In this document: positions 24,740 through 32,801 of the stretch, piece after piece
How the letters are laid out: each line of letters opens with the position of its first letter
Numbering within the stretch: the stretch's first letter is position 1
Source of the DNA: CAYJMQ01 sp964371555
GTDB taxonomy: Bacteria; Bdellovibrionota; JACOXK01; 2-02-FULL-40-11
NCBI GenBank assembly: GCA_964371555.1
Contig: CAYJMQ010000001.1
Span: 8,543 to 72,542 of the forward strand
Direction of reading: 5' to 3'
DNA: 64,000 bases
Position numbers and translations under genes: made by a program
The notes under the pieces: model-generated
What the model was told of the DNA's origin: nothing
What the model saw: the letters and a program-made list of their open reading frames with translations, nothing else
Databases searched by the model: none

Positions 24740-26308
24740 ATGAACAAAAGGATTCTGGTCCTGTTTTTGGCTGCATGGCTTGTTTTTGCGATCGGATGTT
24801 CGAAAGAAGCAGATAAAAGGGATTCGTCAACAAATATACCGGCCGGATCATTCAGCAGTGGCAATGGCAGCAGTGGCAATAGCGCAGATGAAGATTGGGG
24901 CTTAGAGACAGAGGCATGGAATTGCCAAGATTCTTTAAAGATTTTTTCGTATCTCGAGAAAGTTCATCTGAACGGTGAAAGAATCAAATCGGAAAAATGG
25001 ATATTGGTGCGTGAAGCGCTTCGAAAGATTTTAGATAAAAGAAGAATCCCGACTCCGCTTATTTCAGTGTCTGAAAAAAGGGTATCTTATATAAACTTTA
25101 TTCCTCCTGCGCTCCGCAGGTGTCAATTATTTCTGGATCAGATTGAAGATGAGAAAAAATATTGCGCAACGGTTGAAAAAATTGCTTCAGAGATTGAAAC
25201 CGACGGTGTCCCTCCCTTCACACCCCTTACAAAAGAAGAGCTTCTTCGTTTGATTCACAAGGGAATCTTAAGATATTTTATTGCAAGCCTCGATCCCCAT
25301 TCCTGGATGAACGAATGGATTGAATTTCAATCAAGAAAAGCGGGCATATTTTTTGATGTGGATCCGAACGAAAATGTTTTTCGTTCTCCTCCAAATATTA
25401 AAGATAACCCGGTTTTTAATTTACCCGCCCAAGATTCTTTGCATGCCCGTTTCTTTGGAGACGAAAATGAAATTTTATATATAGAACTTTTGCGATTTAA
25501 TGAAACTTCGTCCGTCTCTTTTAAGAAAGAATATGAAACCTTTGTCTCTCTTTCAGATAAAAGAAAAGGGTTGATCATCGATCTGCGCAGAAACGTTGGA
25601 GGGAGCGTTGCGGCCGTGGCAGAACTTTCGGATCTCTTTTTAAAGGAAGGACCCACACTTGTGATGAGGGAAAAAAAAGATGAGAACGAATGGGAAAATC
25701 ATATCCGCTATGCGCAGATTGGAAATGAGCTAAATGGAATCGATCGGCTTCCCATTGTTATCTTAATCAGTCGTTTCTCCGCTTCCGCGTCGGAGATATT
25801 TGCTTCGATCATGAAAGAATATCATGCTGCCGTCATTATCGGCGAGCGTTCATTTGGAAAAGGGACGGGGCAGATCAACGGCCCGCTCACCGCGTTTCCA
25901 TTGGGGGTGAAATCGCGCTCGGTTCTTTCAGTGACGACAGATTATACCTACTCTCCAAGCGGCAGGCCTCTTCAGCTGGAAGGGGTAGAACCGGATATTT
26001 ATGTTTATGACCATGACTATCGTGATTGCCTTGAAAAGTGCCCCGCAGACCGACCGCACGAGCGTTGGATCGATCGCCAATTATTACCGAGCTGCTGTGA
26101 AAAGGCTTTTTTTGACGCGCATTATGAAAGAAATTTAAGAAACACCGTCCCCGTTCCTTTACCGCAGTCGACCTCTTTTAAAGAGCCCCCCTTTTCCACG
26201 ATGAATTCATGGTGGCTCGATTTAAAACAAAAACTTGAAAAATATTTTTCTGATCTGAAAGGGGAATTTAGGCTCGGTTTACTCCTCGATTTTTTTTCTT
26301 CCTTCTAG
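24740..26308 (+). CDS. S41-family (C-terminal processing) serine protease, lipoprotein
   Basis: 522 residues. A lipoprotein signal ends FAIGC (Cys20), followed by a Ser/Gly-rich linker containing a 15-bp duplication (SSGNGSSGNS). The LDPHS-W motif, the YIELLRFNE strand, GLIIDLRRNVGG, the nucleophile region SRFSASASEIFASIM (about 344-358) and lysine in GERSFGKGTGQ (about 374) are the Ser-Lys dyad signatures of Prc/CtpA proteases. The segment between LDPHS and the catalytic core is only about 70 residues and has no recognisable PDZ glycine-rich loop, so the PDZ domain seems degenerate. The gene is preceded by a sigma-54-type promoter. Confidence 0.85.
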   Translation: MNKRILVLFLAAWLVFAIGCSKEADKRDSSTNIPAGSFSSGNGSSGNSADEDWGLETEAWNCQDSLKIFSYLEKVHLNGERIKSEKWILVREALRKILDKRRIPTPLISVSEKRVSYINFIPPALRRCQLFLDQIEDEKKYCATVEKIASEIETDGVPPFTPLTKEELLRLIHKGILRYFIASLDPHSWMNEWIEFQSRKAGIFFDVDPNENVFRSPPNIKDNPVFNLPAQDSLHARFFGDENEILYIELLRFNETSSVSFKKEYETFVSLSDKRKGLIIDLRRNVGGSVAAVAELSDLFLKEGPTLVMREKKDENEWENHIRYAQIGNELNGIDRLPIVILISRFSASASEIFASIMKEYHAAVIIGERSFGKGTGQINGPLTAFPLGVKSRSVLSVTTDYTYSPSGRPLQLEGVEPDIYVYDHDYRDCLEKCPADRPHERWIDRQLLPSCCEKAFFDAHYERNLRNTVPVPLPQSTSFKEPPFSTMNSWWLDLKQKLEKYFSDLKGEFRLGLLLDFFSSF

Positions 26309-26348
26309 TTTCCCTTCGTGATAATCGTCAAAAGCTATTAGGGATTTA

Positions 26349-26388
26349 GATCCTTCGCTGCGGGCTTTGCCCTGCGCTCAGGATGACA
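26349..26388 (-). repeat. Dispersed palindromic repeat, relative of the 99-bp element core
   Basis: On the minus strand the stretch reads TGTCATCCTGAGCGCAGGG then CAAAGCCCGCAGCGAAGGATC, with an internal GC-rich inverted repeat. It resembles the core of the 99-bp elements (TCATTCTGAGCGCAAAGCGC then GAAGAATCC) but lacks their terminal repeats. It ends about 10 bases before the hisS ATG. Confidence 0.55.
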
Positions 26389-26398
26389 GGGAGTATTC

Positions 26399-27655
26399 AT
26401 GCCATACGAAAGTGTAAGAGGGATGAACGATGTGATCCCTCCAGAATCATCTTTTTGGGGTGAGTTGCAGTTAAAGGCGCGTCGGTTATTTGAGAGTTTT
26501 GGGTTCTCTGAAATCATAACCCCCGTTGTGGAACGCACCGATCTTTTTACGCAGAGCGTTGGCCAAACCACCGATATTATCGAAAAACAGATGTATACGT
26601 TTGAAGACAAAAAGGGGGAGCGCTTATCTTTGCGTCCCGAAGGGACGGCGCCTGTCGTTCGGGCATATCTTGAACATCAGCTTTATCATCCCGATCCTTA
26701 CAAAAAACTCTATTATTGGGGACCGATGTATCGATATGAGAGAACGCAGAAAGGACGATACCGCCAGTTTTATCAATTTGGGGTCGAAGTATTTGGCGCC
26801 CCTTCCCCGCGTATTGACGCAGAAACGATTTATATGGTGACACAATATTATAAAGAAGTCGGTGTAAAATCGTTTGAGGTTCAGATCAATTCAATGGGAT
26901 GCCAAACATGCCGCCCCCCCTATCGTGAGATGTTGCTCTCTTATCTCAGGCCGCTCTCATCCGAGCTTTGCGCGGATTGCCAGAGACGGCTTGAAAAAAA
27001 TCCGCTTCGGACACTCGATTGCAAGGAAGAGCGCTGCCGTGTTTCGACAAAAAAAGCTCCCAAAATAGTCGATCATCTCTGTCAGTCTTGTAAAGATCAT
27101 TTTCAAGGATTGAAAGAGGCGCTTCATCAATTGAATGTGGAAAATGTCATGAATCCGAATATTGTCCGCGGGCTAGATTATTATGTGCGCACCGCATTTG
27201 AAATTGTATCGTCTGATTTGGGATCGCAAGACGCGCTTGGCGGAGGGGGGCGATACGATGGGCTTGTAAAGGCGCTGGGGGGGGCGGATATCCCCGCATT
27301 TGGTTTTGCGGGAGGGATTGAGCGGCTTGTGATGGTGCTATCGAGAGATTTATCTTCGTCAATCGATCTTTATGTGGCGGCGCTTGGCCCAAAGGCAGAG
27401 GCTTTTTCATTTGCGCTGACGAATAAATTGCGAATGCAGGGGATCCGAACCGAGATCGATTACAACGATTTTCCTCTCAAACAACAGATGAAAAAAGGGG
27501 ATCGCTTCAACGCGCGGTTTGTATTAATCATCGGCGATCAGGAGATGGAGGCGGGGGAGGCGATTTTGCGAAATATGTCAACCAAAGAACAGCTGAAAAT
27601 TCCTTTTGGCGAACTTCGGCAAGCAATTCCGGAGAAAGTAAAGAGATCATCATGA
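26399..27655 (+). CDS. hisS: Histidyl-tRNA synthetase
   Basis: A 418-residue class II synthetase. Seen here: MPYESVRGMNDVIPPES start, motif 1 around FGFSEIITPVVERTDLF, motif 2 YRYERTQKGRYRQFYQFGVEVFG, the histidine A loops RGLDYYVRTAFEIV and GGGGRYDGLV, motif 3 GFAGGIERLV and a C-terminal anticodon-binding domain. It charges tRNA-His. An insertion with several cysteine pairs (CQTC, CADC, CQSC) between motifs 2 and 3 is common in this family. It overlaps aspS by four bases, the widespread hisS-aspS pair. A palindromic repeat sits directly upstream. Confidence 0.97.
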   Translation: MPYESVRGMNDVIPPESSFWGELQLKARRLFESFGFSEIITPVVERTDLFTQSVGQTTDIIEKQMYTFEDKKGERLSLRPEGTAPVVRAYLEHQLYHPDPYKKLYYWGPMYRYERTQKGRYRQFYQFGVEVFGAPSPRIDAETIYMVTQYYKEVGVKSFEVQINSMGCQTCRPPYREMLLSYLRPLSSELCADCQRRLEKNPLRTLDCKEERCRVSTKKAPKIVDHLCQSCKDHFQGLKEALHQLNVENVMNPNIVRGLDYYVRTAFEIVSSDLGSQDALGGGGRYDGLVKALGGADIPAFGFAGGIERLVMVLSRDLSSSIDLYVAALGPKAEAFSFALTNKLRMQGIRTEIDYNDFPLKQQMKKGDRFNARFVLIIGDQEMEAGEAILRNMSTKEQLKIPFGELRQAIPEKVKRSS

Positions 27656-29418
27656 ATTTAAAACGCACACAGTCCTGTGGCGACTTAACGATAAAAGATG
27701 TGGGTCGGAATGTGATTCTTTCGGGGTGGGTTGCGCGTCGGAGAGACCATGGGGGGGTGATCTTTATCGATCTTCGGGATCGCTATGGAATTACACAGGT
27801 GGTTTTTAATCCGAAGGTGAATCCATCTGTTCACAAAATGGCGGATGCGCTTCGAAATGAATATGTGATTTCGGTGAGTGGAAAAGTCGCCACGAGGCCT
27901 GAGCGGATGGAAAATCCCAAAATGAAGACGGGCGAAATTGAGGTGACTGTCGATGCCCTTGAAATTTTAAACAGCTCCAAAGCGCTCCCATTTTTGATTG
28001 AAGAAGAGGCGGATGTGGCTTCAGAAAGCGTGAGATTAAAATATCGCTATTTGGATTTGAGACGAAAAAAACTTGCGCGCAATTTGATTTTGAGGCATCG
28101 GGTGGCTCAAACCGTTCGCCAATATCTTGTGAAAAACGATTTTTTGGAATTAGAAACCCCGTTTCTTATCAAAAGCACGCCAGAGGGGGCGAGGGATTAT
28201 CTTGTTCCGAGCCGTTTGAATCCGGGGCATTTTTACGCGCTTCCCCAGTCCCCACAGATTTTTAAACAGCTTTTTATGGTTTCCGGCTTTGAGCGATATT
28301 TTCAGATTGCCCGCTGTTTCCGCGACGAAGATTTACGGGCCGATCGCCAGCCTGAATTTACCCAGATTGATATTGAGATGTCTTTTGTCGATTCGGATGA
28401 CGTCATGCGGCTGATCGAGGGGATGATGGCTCAAATTTTTATGACTGAGAAAAATATCGATCTGAAAGTTCCTTTTCAGAGATTGACATATCAGGAAGCG
28501 ATCGATCGCTACGGCGTTGATAAACCCGATCTCCGGTTTGGTTTGGAACTTAAAGAAATTACAGACCTTGTAAAAGATGTCGAATTTAAGGTTTTTTCTT
28601 ACGCAGCCCAGGAAGGGGGGGTGGTAAAGGCGCTCAGGGTTCCAAACTCTTCTCTTTCCAGGAAGGATTTTGATGAGCTTGAGAAACAGGCGGCTATTTA
28701 TGGGGCCAAGGGGCTTGCGTGGGTAAAAATTGAGGATCGTTTATGGAAATCGCCGATTACAAAGTATTTTAAAGAGGCCGAAATCAAAAAGATCAATGAA
28801 AAATTAGGCGCAGGCGAAGGGGATGCGCTGCTTTTCATTGCGGATACTGAATCAGACGTTGTCAATGCCTCCCTTGGGAATCTTCGGGTTCACCTTGGGA
28901 AAAAATTGAAATTGATCCCAGCCGATGAAGTGAAGTTTTGCTGGGTCTATCAGTTTCCATTGTTTGAAATCGATCCCGAAGAAAATCGACTTGTTTCAAA
29001 ACATCATCCCTTCACACGTCCGAGATGCGAGGATATCGCGCATCTGTCCAAAAAACCGCAAGAGGTTCTCTCAGATGCGTATGATCTGGTTTTAAATGGC
29101 GTGGAAATCGGGGGTGGAAGTATCCGGATTCATGAAAAAGAGATCCAGGACGCGGTTTTTAAGATTTTAAAGATTGAAAAAGAAGAGGCCGCGGAAAAAT
29201 TTGGATTTTTGTTAGAGGCGCTTCAGTTCGGGGCTCCCCCCCATGGCGGGATTGCGCTCGGTTTTGACCGGCTGATTGCCTTTTTGTGCGGCTCTGAGTC
29301 GATTCGGGATGTGATGGCGTTTCCCAAGACCCAAAAAGCGCAGTGTATGATGAGTCAGTCCCCCGGGCGGGTCGATGAAAAACAGCTCAAAGAACTTCAT
29401 TTGAAGGTGACCAAGTGA
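27652..29418 (+). CDS. aspS: Aspartyl-tRNA synthetase (bacterial, GAD-domain type)
   Basis: 588 residues with the full bacterial AspRS order: N-terminal OB-fold (SGWVARRRDHGGVIFIDLRDRYGITQVVF), the catalytic core with FLIKSTPEGARDYLVPSR, QSPQIFKQLFMVSGFERYFQIARCFRDEDLRADRQPEFTQIDIEMSF, the inserted GAD domain (about 290-410), and motif 3 GIALGFDRLIAFLCG. It charges tRNA-Asp (possibly also tRNA-Asn in the non-discriminating form, which cannot be told here). It overlaps hisS by ATGA. Confidence 0.97.
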   Translation: MNLKRTQSCGDLTIKDVGRNVILSGWVARRRDHGGVIFIDLRDRYGITQVVFNPKVNPSVHKMADALRNEYVISVSGKVATRPERMENPKMKTGEIEVTVDALEILNSSKALPFLIEEEADVASESVRLKYRYLDLRRKKLARNLILRHRVAQTVRQYLVKNDFLELETPFLIKSTPEGARDYLVPSRLNPGHFYALPQSPQIFKQLFMVSGFERYFQIARCFRDEDLRADRQPEFTQIDIEMSFVDSDDVMRLIEGMMAQIFMTEKNIDLKVPFQRLTYQEAIDRYGVDKPDLRFGLELKEITDLVKDVEFKVFSYAAQEGGVVKALRVPNSSLSRKDFDELEKQAAIYGAKGLAWVKIEDRLWKSPITKYFKEAEIKKINEKLGAGEGDALLFIADTESDVVNASLGNLRVHLGKKLKLIPADEVKFCWVYQFPLFEIDPEENRLVSKHHPFTRPRCEDIAHLSKKPQEVLSDAYDLVLNGVEIGGGSIRIHEKEIQDAVFKILKIEKEEAAEKFGFLLEALQFGAPPHGGIALGFDRLIAFLCGSESIRDVMAFPKTQKAQCMMSQSPGRVDEKQLKELHLKVTK

Positions 29419-29458
29419 GGGTGATTTGGCTTCGTCTCAACCCAAAAGCGGGTTAGCT

Positions 29459-31126
29459 ATGTCAGAGACATTTGACGTCATTATTATTGGCGGTGGAATT
29501 AACGGGACTGGAGTTGCCAGAGACTGAGCGCTTCGCGGGTTAAAAACATTACTGATTGAAAAGAAAGATTTGTGCGGCGGAACCTCCGGCTCTTCTTCGG
29601 GAATGATTCATGGCGGGCTTCGTTATCTTCTTTATGATGTAAAGACAACGAAGATTTCATCGAAAGACAGCGGTTATATTCAAAAAATCGCCCCTTTTTT
29701 ATTATTCCGGATCCCTTTTTTATTTCTGATTCATGGGAAAGAAGGGCCAAATGTGGAGTTTCTTGAAACCTTTTTTGAAATTTATGATCGTTATTCAAAA
29801 TTAAAAAATGCGAAGCTGCATACCAGACTGAATCAAGAGGAGGTTCATCGCCTCGAACCTGGCCTGGCTTCTGACATTACAGGGGCAATCACATTTGATG
29901 AATGGGGGGTCGACCCCTATCGTTTATGCCTGCTTAACGCGAAAGATGCCGTACGCTCGGGGGGAGAAGTTTTGCTTCATACGGAAGTCGTAGATCTCTT
30001 ATTCTCTCAGGATGGGAAGGAGAAAAGAGTCAGCGGTGTTCGTGTTCGCACCCGAGACAGAGGGTATAAAGATTATTTTGGAAAGGTTGTTTTAAATATT
30101 TCAGGTCCATGGATTTCAAAAATTTGCAAGATGGCCGGGGTTGATCTCAGGCTGAGGCCCGGCAAAGGAATTCATATTGTCTTTGATCGGCGGATTTCAA
30201 ACATTGCGTTAATGACGCAGACGATCGACCGCCGGTCGGTTTTTCTCCTTCCTTATGAGAATACTTCGATCATTGGAACAACAGATGACGATTTTTATGG
30301 GGATCCGGATCATCTGGAGGTGACGCAGGATGAGGTGGAATATCTGTTTCAGGCGATTGAACGGGTATTTCCGGATATTCGTAAATACCGGGTCATAGCG
30401 ACTTATGCCGGTATCCGTCCAACGCTTTATGAATGGGGGAAGCTCGAAGACGAGCTTTCCCGCGAACATAAAATTTTTGATCACAGTACAGAGGGGGTGG
30501 AAGGTTTTTTAACGATGGCTGGCGGGAAGCTTGCAAGTTATCGTCTAATGAGTGAAGAACTGACGGATGTTGTTTGTAAAAAATTGAATCTCAGGAAAAA
30601 ATGTGAAACGCATCAACGGCCGCTTCCCGGGGGTGAGGATTTGATTTCGGCTGACGAACTCAAAGCGATGGCAGCGCGCGCCGGAATCTCTCTTTATGCG
30701 CTCTCCCGTCTCTATTTTCGTCATGGGGGGGGGATTCGTGATATTTTTTGTTTTATTGAGGAGCATCCGTCGTAACGTCGTCTGATTTGTGCGGCCGGGC
30801 CGGTTCTCGGAGCAGAGATGCGTTATGTGATTTCAAAAGAGTGGGCTGAGTCACTCGATGATATTGGAAGAAGAACACGACTGGGGTGGGGAGGCTGTCA
30901 GGGGGGCGATTGCGTCTGGCCGGCGGCGCTCATTTTAAAGGAAATGCTGGGTAAAGATCCTGTGAAGGAGGCCTCCATTTTTTTACAAAAACGTTGGAAA
31001 TCTCTGATCCCTTGTTTCGAAGGAGATGCCGTCGCGCAGGAAGAGCTTAAATTTCAATGGCTTCATCTTTCTCAGCTTCCGGCTCAGCTTCCGGCACATC
31101 TGCCGGTCTCAGAGGTAAGACCATGA
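29459..31126 (+). pseudogene. glpA: Anaerobic glycerol-3-phosphate dehydrogenase subunit A with two in-frame stops
   Basis: One frame of 556 codons encodes a full GlpA (E. coli GlpA is 542 residues): MSETFDVIIIGGGINGTGVARD-stop-ALRGLKTLLIEKKD..., the FAD region, then IRPTLYEWGKLED..., and a C-terminal BFD-like 2Fe-2S domain (RRTRLGWGGCQGGDC). It is broken by TGA at 29525-29527 (codon 23) and TAA at 30773-30775 (codon 439, EEHPS-stop-RRLIC). The TGA falls where GlpA proteins often have Cys (R-D-C-A-L-R-G). Both stops are one base from sense codons. It is either decayed, recoded or mis-sequenced. Its last codon overlaps glpB (ATGA). The product would oxidise sn-glycerol-3-phosphate to DHAP. The tail contains a 12-bp repeat (31071-31106). 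Confidence 0.85.
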
Positions 31127-32343
31127 AAGTTGATCTTTGTGTGATTGGAGGGGGGCTTTCAGGGACTCTGTCTGCCGTTCATGCCGGATCGAAGGGGAAG
31201 CGGGTGGTTTTGGTCCGGAGTGGATGGGGGGGGACAGCGCTTTCCTCTGGGGCGTTCGATGTGGCAGATACATCTCATGAGGGTTTTGAGATCAGGGATC
31301 ATATAGAACAGATTAAAAAAGAGTATCCCGACCACCCCTATCATTTTCTGAATTTTGAAAATTTGAGCCCTGCTTTTGAGCTTTTAAAAAAGGTGTTTCC
31401 ATTCCGGATCCTGGGATCGTATCGTGAAAATCATCTCTTTCTTTCACAAATGGGGCGTTGGCTCAGGCGCGCGTTTGCGATGGAATCCCAATCTTTTGAT
31501 TTTAAGGTTTCTGGCCGGAGAAAGGCTCTCGTCATCGGTTTTTCACCAATGATCCCAGCCCCTCTTCTTCAGTCTGAACTCTGTATATCGGAATCAGTTC
31601 CGTGGCATCGCAATGAAGTCAATCTTCTCCCCCAGACGATGGCAAAGTTTCTCGATCGGCCCGAGGAGCTTCAAAATCTTGCCAAACATATTAAATCAAA
31701 AATAAAATCGCATTTCTTCCAGGCGCTTCTGGTTCCGCCGGTCATTGGTCTTGATTATTTTAGTGAACGGCGGCGTGAGCTCGAATCCCTGATGGGATGC
31801 CCCGTCTATGAAACATTGGGGGGGAGCAATTCAGTTCCCGGTATCCGGTTTCAGAGGGGGCTCGTGGAAGCCCTCCGCTCTCAAAATATTGCCGTTATAA
31901 ATGGAAGGGCTGAAAAAGTGAGAAAAGAAAAGAAAAAAATTTTGGCAATCGGGGGATATGAAGACAGCGGAGATCTTTTTGAAATTGAAGCTTCTTCTTT
32001 TGTTTTGGCAACGGGGAAGTTTCTGTCAAGGGGGATTCGTATCAAAAGAAGTGGGCGCATTTTTCAGGAACCCCTCTTTCATCTCCCTTTATTTTATAGG
32101 GGAACGCCGGTTTCCGAGATGAGTCCAGGCTCTTTGTTAAGAGATGACTTTTTTGAAAAACAGCCTTTTTTGGAGGTTGGTGTAAAAACAAATCGTCGGC
32201 TTCTTCCACTGGACGACAGCGGAGAAATTGTTTATGAGAATCTTCGTGTGTGTGGAACACTGCTTTATGGCTTTGATCCTTATGGGGGGGAGAGCCGGTT
32301 TGGCGTTTCCATGCTTTCGGGCTATCAGGCGGGGGAAGCATAA
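31123..32343 (+). CDS. glpB: Anaerobic glycerol-3-phosphate dehydrogenase subunit B
   Basis: A 406-residue flavoprotein: N-terminal dinucleotide fold VIGGGLSGTLSAVHAGSKG, the GlpB-specific SGWGGTALSSGAFDVAD, and C-terminal SGRIFQEPLFHLPLFY followed by NRRLLPLDDSGEIVYENLRVCGTLLYGFDPYGGESRFGVSM. It forms the second flavin subunit of the GlpABC complex at the membrane. The ATG at 31123 is chosen because it overlaps the glpA stop and gives the family start. It is intact, unlike glpA. Confidence 0.88.
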   Translation: MKVDLCVIGGGLSGTLSAVHAGSKGKRVVLVRSGWGGTALSSGAFDVADTSHEGFEIRDHIEQIKKEYPDHPYHFLNFENLSPAFELLKKVFPFRILGSYRENHLFLSQMGRWLRRAFAMESQSFDFKVSGRRKALVIGFSPMIPAPLLQSELCISESVPWHRNEVNLLPQTMAKFLDRPEELQNLAKHIKSKIKSHFFQALLVPPVIGLDYFSERRRELESLMGCPVYETLGGSNSVPGIRFQRGLVEALRSQNIAVINGRAEKVRKEKKKILAIGGYEDSGDLFEIEASSFVLATGKFLSRGIRIKRSGRIFQEPLFHLPLFYRGTPVSEMSPGSLLRDDFFEKQPFLEVGVKTNRRLLPLDDSGEIVYENLRVCGTLLYGFDPYGGESRFGVSMLSGYQAGEA

Positions 32344-32355
32344 CCCAGAGGAATA

Positions 32356-32381
32356 ATCCAGAAGAACTATCCAGAAGAACT
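32356..32381 (+). repeat. 13-bp tandem duplication before the Fe-S gene
   Basis: ATCCAGAAGAACT repeated twice in the 41-base gap between glpB and the iron-sulfur gene, where it duplicates the purine-rich AGAAGAA stretch upstream of the ATG. Confidence 0.85.
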
Positions 32382-32384
32382 ATA

Positions 32385-32801
32385 ATGAAGAGCACTCTCA
32401 AATGGCTTTACGCCAAATTCAATCTTGCGGTCGCCTTTCTTTTGCATCTTTTTTTTAAGCGATGGTTTCGAAAGCGCGGGCTTAAAGAATTTTTGGCATT
32501 TTATTCGAAAGATCATGTATTTGCGCTGACTGGCGGCGAGCGAAAAAATAACCACGCATTTGGAAACTGTATCTATTGCGGGCTTTGTGTGAGCGAGTGC
32601 CGTGAAGTCAACCCGGGTTTTTACGAAACATTTGCAACGCCGGCTGGCATTGCCTTTTCCTATTCGCGGTCGTTGCCTGAGATTTCAATGAACACTGATT
32701 TTCTTTCCTATTGCCCTGACTGCGCGGCTTGCGAAAGGGTTTGTCCGATGGGGGTTCCATTGAATCAAATTGTGGGATTTGTGAAGCATCATGCGGGATA
32801 A
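32385..32801 (+). CDS. Small membrane-associated 2x[4Fe-4S] protein (GlpC-like N-terminal domain)
   Basis: 138 residues. A hydrophobic or basic N-terminus (about 9-30), then two 4Fe-4S cluster motifs: C62, C65, C68, C72 (CIYCGLCVSEC) and C110, C113, C116, C120 (CPDCAACERVCP). The layout matches the ferredoxin half of GlpC/SdhB-type subunits, but the two CCG domains that make GlpC about 400 residues are missing. It probably links the flavoprotein subunits to the quinone pool or to the following flavoprotein. It overlaps the next gene by 11 bases. Confidence 0.8.
   Translation: MKSTLKWLYAKFNLAVAFLLHLFFKRWFRKRGLKEFLAFYSKDHVFALTGGERKNNHAFGNCIYCGLCVSECREVNPGFYETFATPAGIAFSYSRSLPEISMNTDFLSYCPDCAACERVCPMGVPLNQIVGFVKHHAG

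Noticed and set aside
26309..26398. T-box leader for hisS
   Set aside because: The interval is too short and holds only a palindromic repeat with no specifier or T-box sequence.
29525..29527. UGA as selenocysteine codon in glpA
   Set aside because: Position matches a Cys, but no convincing SECIS hairpin follows within the next 40 bases and a TAA also interrupts the frame later, so pseudogene or sequencing error is simpler.
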